DNA of 43,474 nt from Gammaproteobacteria bacterium (lineage in GTDB: Bacteria > Pseudomonadota > Gammaproteobacteria > Legionellales > Legionellaceae), in NCBI GenBank assembly GCA_030147635.1, contig JASBUZ010000045.1, forward strand, positions 1-43,474. The letters are read 5' to 3'. The notes beneath the pieces are model-generated. The model was not told the origin of the DNA and did not search any database. It saw only the letters and a program-made list of their open reading frames with translations. Of this stretch, positions 1 through 8,392 are shown piece after piece. How positions within the stretch are numbered: the stretch's first letter is position 1; each line of letters starts with the position of its first letter. A program made the position numbers and the translations under genes.

Positions 1-36
1 ATCAAGTGGGCTCGAGACCTTTCTTACCCAGAACAA

Positions 37-114
37 CGTCATGTCGAGCCTTGTAAGACATCTCCTGAATTTCAGGAGATCCTTCCCAAGCCTTCGGCTT
101 GAGTCAGGATGACG
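37..114. repeat. 78-bp palindromic intergenic repeat (REP/MITE-like)
   Basis: The element is bounded by a 6-bp inverted repeat, CGTCAT at 37-42 and ATGACG at 109-114. It contains two nested hairpins: a perfect 9-bp-arm palindrome at 61-79 (TCTCCTGAA, one base, TTCAGGAGA) and a 5-bp-arm hairpin at 88-100 (AAGCC-TTC-GGCTT). The GTCAT...ATGAC outer ends and internal stems look like dispersed palindromic repeats of many low-GC proteobacteria (established class; this family is not identified). There is no T-run after the stems, so it is not a classical terminator. It begins 23 bp past the stop of the truncated asnB-like gene. Only one copy is in the window, so its repetitive nature is inferred. 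Confidence 0.55.
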
Positions 115-137
115 GGGCCCCACCATTTACTTAGGCA

Positions 138-794
138 TTACTCTTGCTTAACAATTTGACCCGATCGAACCAACAAATAACTGCCCGGTTCAAGCTTAAG
201 TATATCTTTTAAAACAGTCTCAGGTCCCGGACTCCACAGAAACACGACTGAACGAAGTAATGCATCATAGTTAAGCGCTCGTGAAACAGACGAGTTTACC
301 AAGAGCGCTTTTATTTCACTCGCAAAATAAAAACCATCCTGAGTTTCGGTGTAATACAAAGGCTTTACACCGGAGGAGTCTCGCGCAAGAAAAAGTGTAC
401 TAGAACGCGTATCCCACAAAGCAAAAGCGAAAATCCCACTAAGTTTATCAAGGCACTGTACACCATAATGCAGATACAGATTCACAAGCACTTCTGCATC
501 ACCCTCAGAATGAAAAACATACCCAAGTGCCATCAACTCTTCGCGTAGGCTCTTGTAATTATATATTTCACCGTTAAATACAATACAAATGTGCTGGTTT
601 GCATCCCAAAGCGGCTGATCACTTTTAGCAGATAAATCAATAATACTCAGACGCGCATGCGCAAGATGCACCTCAGCCAAGGAAAGCGTTGCAAGGTTAT
701 CAGGGCCCCGGTGTGAAATTTTTTCCGCCATTTCCTGTAACGTCTGTGGGTTACAAGCCCCAGCTACACCAGCAATACCAGCAATACCACACAT
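138..794 (-). CDS. AsnB-type class II glutaminase domain, synthetase domain missing
   Basis: The 218-residue product is the N-terminal Ntn-type glutamine amidotransferase half of asparagine synthetase B. It starts MCGIAGI, so the nucleophile Cys2 is ready for exposure, followed by SHRGPDN, RLSIIDL, FNGEIYNY, SEGDAEVL and LSGIFAFALWD, all hallmarks of the glutaminase fold. Full AsnB proteins are about 600 residues; this one stops (TAA at 138-140) just where the ATP-dependent synthetase domain should begin, and the 137 bases beyond show no synthetase coding. It is the last gene of the cluster and follows wbpG after 90 bp. Either it is a truncation product, perhaps linked to the nearby repeat, or a free glutaminase. 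Asparagine synthesis itself cannot be carried out by this fragment. Confidence 0.85.
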   Translation of the reverse strand: MCGIAGIAGVAGACNPQTLQEMAEKISHRGPDNLATLSLAEVHLAHARLSIIDLSAKSDQPLWDANQHICIVFNGEIYNYKSLREELMALGYVFHSEGDAEVLVNLYLHYGVQCLDKLSGIFAFALWDTRSSTLFLARDSSGVKPLYYTETQDGFYFASEIKALLVNSSVSRALNYDALLRSVVFLWSPGPETVLKDILKLEPGSYLLVRSGQIVKQE

Positions 795-884
795 AGCTTC
801 GCTATCCTTAATAAAATTTGGTTTTCAGTTTTACCACTTATCGTTCCGTCTTCGCACACCCAATGGCTCTTATTTCTCTAACAC

Positions 885-2009
885 TCACCTTCCAACTGCT
901 CGTTCATAGATAGAAACCAACTTCTGATATACTTTTCTTTCGGAGGGGTAAGCTGCATGAGACTTTTCCGGCCTCTTAAGATATATCTCAAGGCGATCTT
1001 CCTTCCAGCCCATTTTTTTAAGGAAATAATCTTTGTCCTCTGAGAGAGCTTCTTCTGATTCATACGGTATATGCTCTAGTGTTTGCATCGCCTCTTCACG
1101 CGTTAATTGACCGGAGATAATGAGCGAGCTCAAGTGTTGGCGGCGCTTATCCACACCAAATTTCTCAGGCAAGATATAGCCTTGGTAAAATCGAGTGAAA
1201 ACAGACTCATAATGTTTATAAAGATATGGTTTATACCGATATTTTTCTTGTAGTTCTTTCAGTGCATCTGCTTTGTTGTATGAAAAGTAATTTAAAAATG
1301 AAAGCCGTTGCTTCTTTCCTATCACTTCATACCAAACTCGACTAAAAGTGCCAACTGCAGGAAAGGTCTTTAGCTTGAAGTTTCGAAACTGTTTGGCAAT
1401 CGCCTTAATGTTTCTCTTATCATACTTAAACCAGTTCCAACTCTCTGGCATGCGCATGCCCTCAGTTGAAGAGTTTGAGCCCGTTAACATATATTTCAAT
1501 TTATACTTGATAAGCTGCTGCAAAGTCACCGCGAGCATCGCATTATCATAAAGTAACTCAATATCAATCACATCTGCATCAAAAAAAGCTTCCATCAACA
1601 AACGATATTCATCCCAGTCAATCACGTAAGTATATAAATCAACACCAAGGGTTTGTACCAAGTTTGCAATATTGTTTTGTGCAAGCTCTGAATTCCAGCC
1701 ATTATCCATATGAACCGCTAAAGGACGCAAGCCAAGCTCAACCGCCTTAACCAAAGCCCATGAACTATCAACGCCACCAGAGACACCGACAACACAGTCA
1801 TATGGCTTTCCTCGACCCTCTTTCTTAACAGCTTCAACTAAAGCGTCCAATGCCTTGTCACGCCTCTTGGCATCTTGCTCTGTGAACAAGTACCCATCTC
1901 TGTTTAAAAAGTCATTACAATAGTTGCATGTGTCATCATCCAAGAGCTGTATATCTTTTGCAGTAGAATCCATCACACAACGCGAACACACTTGATACTC
2001 TATTTCCAT
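885..2009 (-). CDS. wbpG: WbpG/PseA-family N-acetyl sugar amidotransferase (copy 1)
   Basis: This 374-residue protein belongs to the PP-loop ATP pyrophosphatase family that turns an N-acetyl group on a sugar into an acetamidino group (WbpG in Pseudomonas O-antigen, PseA in Campylobacter). It has an N-terminal zinc-ribbon-like pattern, Cys8-x2-Cys11 and Cys28-x2-Cys31, then the canonical PP-loop SGGVDS at residues 77-82. Length fits the family. It lies 22 bp downstream of a hisF-like gene and completes a HisH-HisF-WbpG module, in which HisH makes ammonia and HisF channels it to the ligase (family knowledge). The sugar substrate cannot be read from sequence; ManNAcA-type or nonulosonic acids made in the same cluster are candidates. 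Confidence 0.88.
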   Translation of the reverse strand: MEIEYQVCSRCVMDSTAKDIQLLDDDTCNYCNDFLNRDGYLFTEQDAKRRDKALDALVEAVKKEGRGKPYDCVVGVSGGVDSSWALVKAVELGLRPLAVHMDNGWNSELAQNNIANLVQTLGVDLYTYVIDWDEYRLLMEAFFDADVIDIELLYDNAMLAVTLQQLIKYKLKYMLTGSNSSTEGMRMPESWNWFKYDKRNIKAIAKQFRNFKLKTFPAVGTFSRVWYEVIGKKQRLSFLNYFSYNKADALKELQEKYRYKPYLYKHYESVFTRFYQGYILPEKFGVDKRRQHLSSLIISGQLTREEAMQTLEHIPYESEEALSEDKDYFLKKMGWKEDRLEIYLKRPEKSHAAYPSERKVYQKLVSIYERAVGR

Positions 2010-2031
2010 TTCATATATCCCAAAATAAAAG

Positions 2032-2781
2032 TTATAACTCTAGCTCCGAATACTGAGGATAAGTAATCAGCACTGCTCGGTGCGGTCCATGAAAAACAAA
2101 CATAGAGCCAGCACCCACTGCGTCAGCCCCGGCAGTTATGGCGGCCTTAATATCCGCTAAATTACCAGCCCCTCCCATAGCAATCAGCGGAACACTTAAA
2201 CGCTCGCTTGCTTGACGTATCAAATCCAAGTCCATACCGCTTCGTGTACCATCTAAATCAACCGAGTTTAAAACCAGCTCTCCTGCCCCTGCAGCGACCA
2301 ACTTTTCAGCAACCTCCAGCCAATGTCCCCGAAGCTTCGACTTACTAGAAGCACAATATACCGTGGGGATACCTCTCCAATTCTTTTTAATATCTAGTGA
2401 AACAACAATACTCTGGCTGCCGAACAAATCTGTCAAACGCGTGATAAGGGCTGGATTTTCATACGCTGCTGTCTGCAAACACAACTTCTCGACTCCCAAA
2501 GCAAATAACTTCTTTGCCTGAGCCTCCGATTGAACCCCTCCACCATAACAAAGTGGCATAAAACACTCACCAGCAAACCGCTCGATAAGCGCATAATCTG
2601 GCTCCCTCTTCATTTTGCTCGCAGCAACATCCAATACAATCAATTCGTCAACTTCCTTTTCGTTGAAAATTCGTATTGCATTGATAGGATCACCGACATA
2701 TTTTCCATTGGAAAATTTAATTGTTTTGATCAACTTGCCCGAATTCAGCAACAGACAAGGAATAATACGCTGTCTTAGCAT
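2032..2781 (-). CDS. hisF: HisF-like ammonia-channel subunit of sugar amidotransferase (copy 1)
   Basis: A 249-residue (beta/alpha)8 barrel related to imidazole glycerol-phosphate synthase cyclase. The start at 2781 (MLRQRIIPCL) was chosen because the longer upstream reading overlaps HisH in another frame without homology. The ATG overlaps the hisH stop by 7 bp. The cyclase catalytic residue Asp11 is replaced by Leu11 (CLLL instead of CLDV), whereas Asp130 is kept (SLDIKK, residues 128-133). Barrel signatures include LCYGGGVQS and IAMGGAGNLAD. Loss of Asp11 together with the wbpG neighbour argues against histidine synthesis and for an ammonia-delivery partner in sugar amidination. Confidence 0.87.
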   Translation of the reverse strand: MLRQRIIPCLLLNSGKLIKTIKFSNGKYVGDPINAIRIFNEKEVDELIVLDVAASKMKREPDYALIERFAGECFMPLCYGGGVQSEAQAKKLFALGVEKLCLQTAAYENPALITRLTDLFGSQSIVVSLDIKKNWRGIPTVYCASSKSKLRGHWLEVAEKLVAAGAGELVLNSVDLDGTRSGMDLDLIRQASERLSVPLIAMGGAGNLADIKAAITAGADAVGAGSMFVFHGPHRAVLITYPQYSELEL

Positions 2782-3410
2782 TCTACTTCCAAAAAGTTCT
2801 TGATTAACTCCATGCCAAAGCGATGACTTTTCTCCGGATGAAACTGCACCCCAAAAATATTGTCTCGACTCAGAGCCGCTGTCACCTCGCCTCCATACTG
2901 TGCTGTTGCGAGCACGTCTTCTGGATTTCGACAAGTCATATGATAAGAGTGTACAAAATAAAACCGCTTATCTGTGCTTTCAATATCAATCAATTTGTTT
3001 TTCTTGGCAATCGAAACTGTATTCCACCCCATGTGCGGTATCTTCAAATTCGCATTCTTCGGTACTCTGAATTTATAAACCTCTGCATCAATCCAGGACA
3101 ACCCAGACATCGTACCCTCTTCACTTCCCCGTGCCATCACCTGCATACCCAGGCAAATTCCGAGAATAGGTCGTTTTTTCCCAAGCACCAAATCATCAAG
3201 ACGTTCTTGCCAACCATTGTCACGAAGTACCCTCATTGCGGCATCAAACGCACCAACCCCAGCCAAAATTAATTTACAATCTTCTCTTAAATCCTTCGGG
3301 CTCGAAATAACCTCTGAGGTTCCACCACATTTTCGAATCATGTTCACGACAGAAGCCATATTGCTAATCTGTAAATCAGGTAACATGACCAGCTTCTTAT
3401 TCGATGTCAT
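2775..3410 (-). CDS. hisH: HisH-like glutaminase subunit (copy 1)
   Basis: A 211-residue class I glutamine amidotransferase. The triad is visible: Cys86 in GICLGMQ, His191 and Glu193 in FHPEKS. It hydrolyses glutamine and should pass ammonia to the HisF-like protein whose gene overlaps its 3' end by 7 bp. The pair followed by wbpG copies the layout of the Pseudomonas wbpG-hisH-hisF system, where it supports N-acetyl-sugar amidination rather than histidine synthesis. The N-terminus (LVMLPDLQISN) is slightly diverged from the usual DYG.GN start of HisH. The start ATG at 3410 is 22 bp after the preceding glycosyltransferase gene. Confidence 0.9.
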   Translation of the reverse strand: MTSNKKLVMLPDLQISNMASVVNMIRKCGGTSEVISSPKDLREDCKLILAGVGAFDAAMRVLRDNGWQERLDDLVLGKKRPILGICLGMQVMARGSEEGTMSGLSWIDAEVYKFRVPKNANLKIPHMGWNTVSIAKKNKLIDIESTDKRFYFVHSYHMTCRNPEDVLATAQYGGEVTAALSRDNIFGVQFHPEKSHRFGMELIKNFLEVEC

Positions 3411-3432
3411 AACAAAACTCCACCGTTATCCC

Positions 3433-4491
3433 TCAGATAAGTTGAGCAAGCTGTTGGTAACGCCTATCTTCCGAGTGCTCAGTAATAAAAGTTTGAATAC
3501 TACTTTGTAAACTCTCCCAATTTTTTTCAATCACTTCCAGGGAATGTTCAAATGTATCGCTTTCTAACTTGAAAATAGCTGGATGCTGATAAAAATGAGG
3601 CATCCCTTGAATTACCAGTGGCAAACCACACGCCATCAGTCTAACTGATTTATTAGCAAGCATCGTTGCCTCAACCCCTTTTATATTTTTCCGATAAGGT
3701 ATCAGTGCGGCAAGAAATTCACCTAAAGGCAACTCATGAAGCGGTGTGGAGGGTAAAACGTTTATATTCTCCAATTGCTCTAACCGCCGCATATCATGCT
3801 GAATAACTTCATCTTGGGGACCAACCAAATACAGTATGTACTGTGGGTTTTCTTTTGCAATTTTTTCAATCAAATCAAAATCCACTCGAGCATTCAAATA
3901 TGCCCAAATGAGTATAGATTTCTTAAGGGCAGGAACACCATACGTTCGATATGGCTGCTCAGACCACGGTAAAAACAATATGGGCTCGCAAAAAGAGGAC
4001 AGCTGAGATTGCAAAACGCTTGATACAGTCAATACATAATCACTCATTTGCCCCGTTCTAGAAAGTGCTTCCTCCAGGGGCTTCACATACGCTGTTTTCG
4101 CCAGAGCCAAAAAATCATCGTTAATCATAGTTATAATTTTATGCCCTGGGTGCATATTTCTTAAAAAAAAGTAATCATAATTAAAGTTCACCACCACATA
4201 ATCTTTTAGGTTCAGCTCTTTGATTTTTCTTTTCAGGAAAAACACTTCCGCTTTTGCGTTTAAAAAACGAATAAGTCGGGTTAACCTCAATTGATGATGA
4301 ATAAGCTGCTTTGACTGTACAACGGTAATATTTTTCTCAACCTTTTGAGTTGAAGCTGCAGATTGCCAAGCATAGACGGGCCTTTGAAAAAAATATACCT
4401 GGTGCCCCCTGTCCGCCAAAAGCTTGGCAAGTTGATGCCTCATCCTCGGAGGCTCACTCCAGAGAGTTTTTGTAAAAAATAAAAAAATCAT
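3433..4491 (-). CDS. GT-B glycosyltransferase (GT4-like)
   Basis: A 352-residue protein with a GT-B pattern: an N-terminal Rossmann start (MIFLFFTKTLWSEPPRMRHQ) with the adjacent LAKLLADRGHQVYFF helix-strand, and a C-terminal donor half with LVGPQDE, an LPLGEFLAALIPY segment and an end region like VRLMACGLPLVI, typical of the sugar-nucleotide-binding half of GT4-like enzymes. It resembles teichuronic/exopolysaccharide transferases that begin with similar text, but the acceptor and donor are not predictable. It sits between another GT4 gene (37 bp upstream) and hisH copy 1 (22 bp downstream), inside the polysaccharide operon. It is cytoplasmic or peripheral; no membrane segment is evident. Confidence 0.75.
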   Translation of the reverse strand: MIFLFFTKTLWSEPPRMRHQLAKLLADRGHQVYFFQRPVYAWQSAASTQKVEKNITVVQSKQLIHHQLRLTRLIRFLNAKAEVFFLKRKIKELNLKDYVVVNFNYDYFFLRNMHPGHKIITMINDDFLALAKTAYVKPLEEALSRTGQMSDYVLTVSSVLQSQLSSFCEPILFLPWSEQPYRTYGVPALKKSILIWAYLNARVDFDLIEKIAKENPQYILYLVGPQDEVIQHDMRRLEQLENINVLPSTPLHELPLGEFLAALIPYRKNIKGVEATMLANKSVRLMACGLPLVIQGMPHFYQHPAIFKLESDTFEHSLEVIEKNWESLQSSIQTFITEHSEDRRYQQLAQLI

Positions 4492-4528
4492 TCCCTGCCC
4501 CTGTACAACTTATCGTTCGTTTGCCTCA

Positions 4529-5770
4529 TTACGCAAGCAACTGGTCATAGAAACTAATTAGCTCAGGCTCTGACTCTTCTTCCCAATTATGCCCTTGCTC
4601 AAACACATAACTTAAACCTTTCTCAACTTGTACTTTAAGAGCAGCTGGGTCCTCATACATCTCTCGTATTTTATTGGCACAATCTTTCGCATCCCCCGCT
4701 TCAAACACTTTGCCTGCTCCTGCCTGCTTCACTGTGCGCGCAAGTGGCGGAGAAGAAGAAACTAAAATAGCAGTCCCCGCCATCATATACTGATATAGCT
4801 TGTGCGGGATGGTGTGATTCGTGTGGGGATTTGAGTGATGCGGGACCACGCCAACATCAGCCTGCTTAATGTACGATAAAACATCTTCTGCCGGTACCCA
4901 AGACTGAATGGAAATCAATTGACTCACACCCAACTCACGAATTAAATTTCTCAACTTATCCAGATAAACGCACTCTTTCGCACCAATTAAATGTATCCGT
5001 ACATTAAGCCCCCAGGATTTGACATAAGACATCGCTTGTATCAATGTTTCAAGGCCACGATGCGGGCCAAAGCCACCGATATAAAGAATTGAAAAATGAT
5101 CCTTATCAATGACTGTATTATTTGCCCACTCTTGCTCTAGAAAACGCTTACTTTCTAGGTTTTCTATATTAATAACCTTATTTGCGCTTAACTGTGGATA
5201 AGCATTTCGAACACGCTGGCGCGCCTCGTCCACCACAACAAAAACCCCATCACTTTTCGTTAAAAGTGCTTCCTCAAAACGACTCACTCGCCTAAAGCTC
5301 TTAAACGTTTGATTAAATAGTTTGAAAAGTCCCGCATAACTCGCCTGGTATTCAACAACTGCCGCGGGCATATTTTCATGTAGATCAATAATGATTTTTT
5401 GATTAGTTCGTGCCCAGAAGGCCGTTCTGCCTAACCAAATATCATGCACATGAATCACATCAGGCTGATACTTTTGAATCACCTGCTTTAACGCTCGATA
5501 CCACGCATAACTGAAAAAACTCGTTTGCATCAAAACTTTATCATAAGCACTCCCCCCTCCAGTCAATACTTCAGGTCGGAAGATTTTAATACCATTCCAC
5601 AATTCCTCTGCAGGGCGGCCGGGTATAGGCGGACACATAACAGCACTTCCGTAACCCGCTTTGAGTAGTGAGATCCCTTCTTTTACCACCCTAATTTCGG
5701 GAGGAAATGGACATGCAGTAATTTGAAGTACTTTAGGACTAACTTTCTCAGTCTGGTTATTTTTATCCAT
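4529..5770 (-). CDS. GT4-family glycosyltransferase
   Basis: A 413-residue retaining GT-B glycosyltransferase. The N-terminal acceptor half contains ITACPFPPEIRVVKEGISLL and DVIHVHDIWLGR; the donor half begins at FSILYIGGFGPHRGLETLI and ends with HKLYQYMMAGTAILVSSS, the usual GT4 pattern around the nucleotide-sugar site. It is separated by only 1 bp from the preceding gene (5772-7064), suggesting translational coupling. It is expected to add one sugar of the repeat unit on the cytoplasmic face of the membrane; donor identity is unknown. Family assignment is firm, role in this glycan is inferred from context. Confidence 0.85.
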   Translation of the reverse strand: MDKNNQTEKVSPKVLQITACPFPPEIRVVKEGISLLKAGYGSAVMCPPIPGRPAEELWNGIKIFRPEVLTGGGSAYDKVLMQTSFFSYAWYRALKQVIQKYQPDVIHVHDIWLGRTAFWARTNQKIIIDLHENMPAAVVEYQASYAGLFKLFNQTFKSFRRVSRFEEALLTKSDGVFVVVDEARQRVRNAYPQLSANKVINIENLESKRFLEQEWANNTVIDKDHFSILYIGGFGPHRGLETLIQAMSYVKSWGLNVRIHLIGAKECVYLDKLRNLIRELGVSQLISIQSWVPAEDVLSYIKQADVGVVPHHSNPHTNHTIPHKLYQYMMAGTAILVSSSPPLARTVKQAGAGKVFEAGDAKDCANKIREMYEDPAALKVQVEKGLSYVFEQGHNWEEESEPELISFYDQLLA

Positions 5771-5771
5771 G

Positions 5772-7064
5772 TTATGACTCAGAAGTAAATTTTTGTTGAG
5801 TGCCTGTTAGCATAACAAGCACTTCTGAAAGTGCAAGCGCCATCCAAGCCTGCCCCCAGCGCCAATAGGCTATTTTTGAACACCACTCAAACTTCCAAAG
5901 CTTTTTGCGCGTGTACATAAAGTGTCCGTCTTTTAGCTGCATTTTCTCTATCACCCATGGCAGCATCTTTTTGACAACATCACTTGAAACATCATACTGA
6001 GAAGCCAGTATTGAGTTTAGTAATAACCCTTCGGCACAGGAATGTACATTAATAGGGTAAACAGCTGAGGGATACATTTTAGGGCAAATCTGCTCGCCCT
6101 CTTCTTGCAATAAATGTTTCGAATAAAAATCATAGTATCTATCCAACGCTAGCTTGTATTTTTCTTTGCCAGTTGACTGCCATATACTAAACAAGCAACG
6201 CATCTCAAACCCTGAATGATACTGGTCTACCCTATCAGGGCACATGTAATTTTGAACTTTCCCCCAATAGTACAGAGAGCCATCCTGATTTTGCTCTTGC
6301 AATGCGTAATTTGCCGCCTTCTCGCCAAGCTGTACCCACTCCTCTTTGCCTGTCTCCACGCCTACTTTTACCAAGCAATGGGCAACCAATAAATTTGTAT
6401 TATGCACATGAAAATCATCTAGAGGTGTATAGCTAAAGCAGACCGTTTCATCATCTATTGTACTAATATTCAAGTCTTGAATGAAAAACTCACAAATTCC
6501 AACACAAACTTGCAAGTACTTATCTTCCCTTGTGACTTCAAACGCTTTCCAGAAAGCATCAAAAGCAGCGGCACTTACAACCGATGAAGGTGTTAAGGCT
6601 GGCACAATCACACCACTATCCCAATCAAACGGATAACCCCAACATGGATGCTTATACCCTGGAGACTGATTCTCAAGCATCCAACTCAAAACTTCCTCAG
6701 CCCGAGACTTATATTCTGAGCTACCGGTTACCTGATACAAATTAAATAACGCAATGATATACAACGACATGCCTTTTGCATTGATACTTGGTTTTACCCG
6801 AAATAATTTACGATACAATCGAGGGAACCTTGCTTCGCCAAACAGTAAGACACCTAAAACCAGCTTCCTAAAAATACGCTTCGGCGCATTGTTCTTAGAT
6901 AAACCCAACGCCCACATGTAGGTTGGCGTACCTTGAATATCATATGGGTCATATCCAGCCCAACCGTTTTTTTCAATCCACTGAATCAAACGCTCCATTG
7001 AACTAAAAGCAAAAGATATACTTTCTTCGTTTGAGTGCTGTTTTACTGCTTGTCCTAAACTCAT
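5772..7064 (-). CDS. Probable alpha/alpha-toroid polysaccharide-locus protein of unknown function
   Basis: A 430-residue protein rich in aromatic residues and helical repeats such as LSWMLENQSPGYKHPCWGYP, AANYALQEQNQDGSLYYWGK and PWVIEKMQLKDGHFMYTRK. The repeated 'helix - short loop with QDG/KDG - aromatic' layout resembles six-hairpin (alpha/alpha toroid) glycosidases, epimerases and polysaccharide-modifying proteins (inference from pattern only). No signal peptide is apparent, so it is probably cytoplasmic. It lies between the Wzy-like gene (29 bp upstream) and a GT4 gene (1 bp downstream). I do not recognise a specific family and assign no reaction. An uronosyl epimerase-like or lyase-like activity would fit the fold but is not shown. 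Confidence 0.7.
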   Translation of the reverse strand: MSLGQAVKQHSNEESISFAFSSMERLIQWIEKNGWAGYDPYDIQGTPTYMWALGLSKNNAPKRIFRKLVLGVLLFGEARFPRLYRKLFRVKPSINAKGMSLYIIALFNLYQVTGSSEYKSRAEEVLSWMLENQSPGYKHPCWGYPFDWDSGVIVPALTPSSVVSAAAFDAFWKAFEVTREDKYLQVCVGICEFFIQDLNISTIDDETVCFSYTPLDDFHVHNTNLLVAHCLVKVGVETGKEEWVQLGEKAANYALQEQNQDGSLYYWGKVQNYMCPDRVDQYHSGFEMRCLFSIWQSTGKEKYKLALDRYYDFYSKHLLQEEGEQICPKMYPSAVYPINVHSCAEGLLLNSILASQYDVSSDVVKKMLPWVIEKMQLKDGHFMYTRKKLWKFEWCSKIAYWRWGQAWMALALSEVLVMLTGTQQKFTSES

Positions 7065-7093
7065 AGTTTTTCTTCCCTTAGTATCAAGTCCTA

Positions 7094-8392
7094 TTATACT
7101 GCTGCAGCTAGCTTAGCTTGCGCTACTGAAGTTTTTTCCCTCTCTAACAATTGTAAAAATCTTATATTCATTCCTACCAGCATGAAAAACATAGGTTGAA
7201 AACGAACAGACGAAAATGCCGCGTCACAGCTTATAAATATGATTAAAGCACCATAGTAAATAGACCAGACTAGAGTAGTTCGCTGCCCAAGGTTCATAAT
7301 AAATAACCACACAAGCAATATGATATGAGCCAACAGACCGAGGATGCCATAAAACATCCAAAAAGCAATAAACTCATTATGCGGTGTAGTAAAAAAAAGC
7401 GCTTCCTCCTCTGACTGTACATAACGATCAGGAACAATGCCTAAAACAGGAGCAAGCTCAACCCTTTTCATCCCCATGCCCCATAATGTAAACCGTCCTT
7501 CCATAGATTTTCCCCCTAGATTATTGCCATCAAAACCAGAGGAGATTCTTTGAAACACACTAATGCGCTCAAATACGTCTTGCCCAATCTCAGAATATTT
7601 AAAGAAAGAAACAAACAGTAAAGTAAGACAAATAAGCCCTAAAGCACTTATAAAGATTCGTTTGGCCTGTCTTACCCTCAATAAGGAAGAGCTACCCAAT
7701 AAAAGAAATACCATAGATATCACAGTAATCAGGAAAATACTTTTGCTGCCCGTAATAAGAATAGCAAAAAAAATTCCTACTAAAATAATTCGTAGCTTTT
7801 TCGTACGAAGATAAGCCTGAAAACAAAATAAAAAAACCGTATACATCATAAAAGCATACACATTAGCATTCACGCCAAGGCCTGGAAATCTCGCATAATG
7901 AAACCTTATAAATTTACTCTCTGGCGTTCCGGGAGGATAAAAAAAATGTAAAAACCCAAACCGTTGCGCATAACTAAGATAAGGGTAGACTAAAATAAGA
8001 GCAATAAGGGCGATTAACAGCCCCTTAAAAATCCTACTGGAAAATATATCCTCCAGTGGGATGTAATACTTATAACCCACATTGTATGCAGCCACAGCCA
8101 ACAAAAAAAAATAAAAAATCTTTAGGTTTGAAAGTCCTACTCCAATTTCCCAGTTTAAGCTAGCATTAGTTACTGCCCCAAGCCAACCCAGAAAAAATAA
8201 TAACAAATAGGCTTTCAAAAGCGGAGGCAAATAAATCTTCTTTTGCTCAGAAAAAATAAGAACTCCCGAAAATATTGCAATAATCAATAATTCAAACAGT
8301 GTTATCCCAACCAAGCCCCAAAATACATAGGGTGTAACTAACGCTAGAGGAATGAAAAGGGGCAGTACTAACTTTCTATTAAGCACCTGCAT
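7094..8392 (-). CDS. O-antigen polymerase/ligase-like membrane protein (Wzy/WaaL superfamily)
   Basis: About 432 residues, with roughly ten or more hydrophobic segments throughout, including VLPLFIPLALVTPYVFWGLV at the start and LGLLAHIILLVWLFIMNLG near the end. A large hydrophilic stretch (around FQRISSGFDGNNLGGKSMEG) is followed by RFTLWGMGMKRVELAPVLGI and TTPHNEFIAFWMFYGILGL, which match the R...W and H-N signature of the periplasmic loop in O-antigen ligase/polymerase proteins. The ATG at 8392 is preferred over a TTG at 8407 because it has a GAGGT ribosome site 8 bp upstream. It overlaps the upstream oxidoreductase gene by 14 bp. In this cluster a repeat-unit polymerase role is the likeliest; a ligase cannot be excluded. 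Confidence 0.82.
   Translation of the reverse strand: MQVLNRKLVLPLFIPLALVTPYVFWGLVGITLFELLIIAIFSGVLIFSEQKKIYLPPLLKAYLLLFFLGWLGAVTNASLNWEIGVGLSNLKIFYFFLLAVAAYNVGYKYYIPLEDIFSSRIFKGLLIALIALILVYPYLSYAQRFGFLHFFYPPGTPESKFIRFHYARFPGLGVNANVYAFMMYTVFLFCFQAYLRTKKLRIILVGIFFAILITGSKSIFLITVISMVFLLLGSSSLLRVRQAKRIFISALGLICLTLLFVSFFKYSEIGQDVFERISVFQRISSGFDGNNLGGKSMEGRFTLWGMGMKRVELAPVLGIVPDRYVQSEEEALFFTTPHNEFIAFWMFYGILGLLAHIILLVWLFIMNLGQRTTLVWSIYYGALIIFISCDAAFSSVRFQPMFFMLVGMNIRFLQLLEREKTSVAQAKLAAAV

Noticed and set aside
61-100. Rho-independent terminator after asnB
   Set aside because: Hairpins exist but no U-run follows on either strand, so the repeat interpretation is preferred.
878-1063. Short minus-strand frame of 61 codons overlapping wbpG copy 1
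   Set aside because: It is an alternative-frame shadow inside the WbpG gene with no own features.
2782-2934. N-terminal extension of the HisF-like protein upstream of 2781
   Set aside because: It overlaps hisH in another frame, shows no HisF homology, and MLRQRIIPCL at 2781 is the normal HisF start.
2032-3410. Histidine biosynthesis hisH-hisF operon
   Set aside because: Asp11 of HisF is lost, no other his genes are nearby, and a wbpG gene follows directly.
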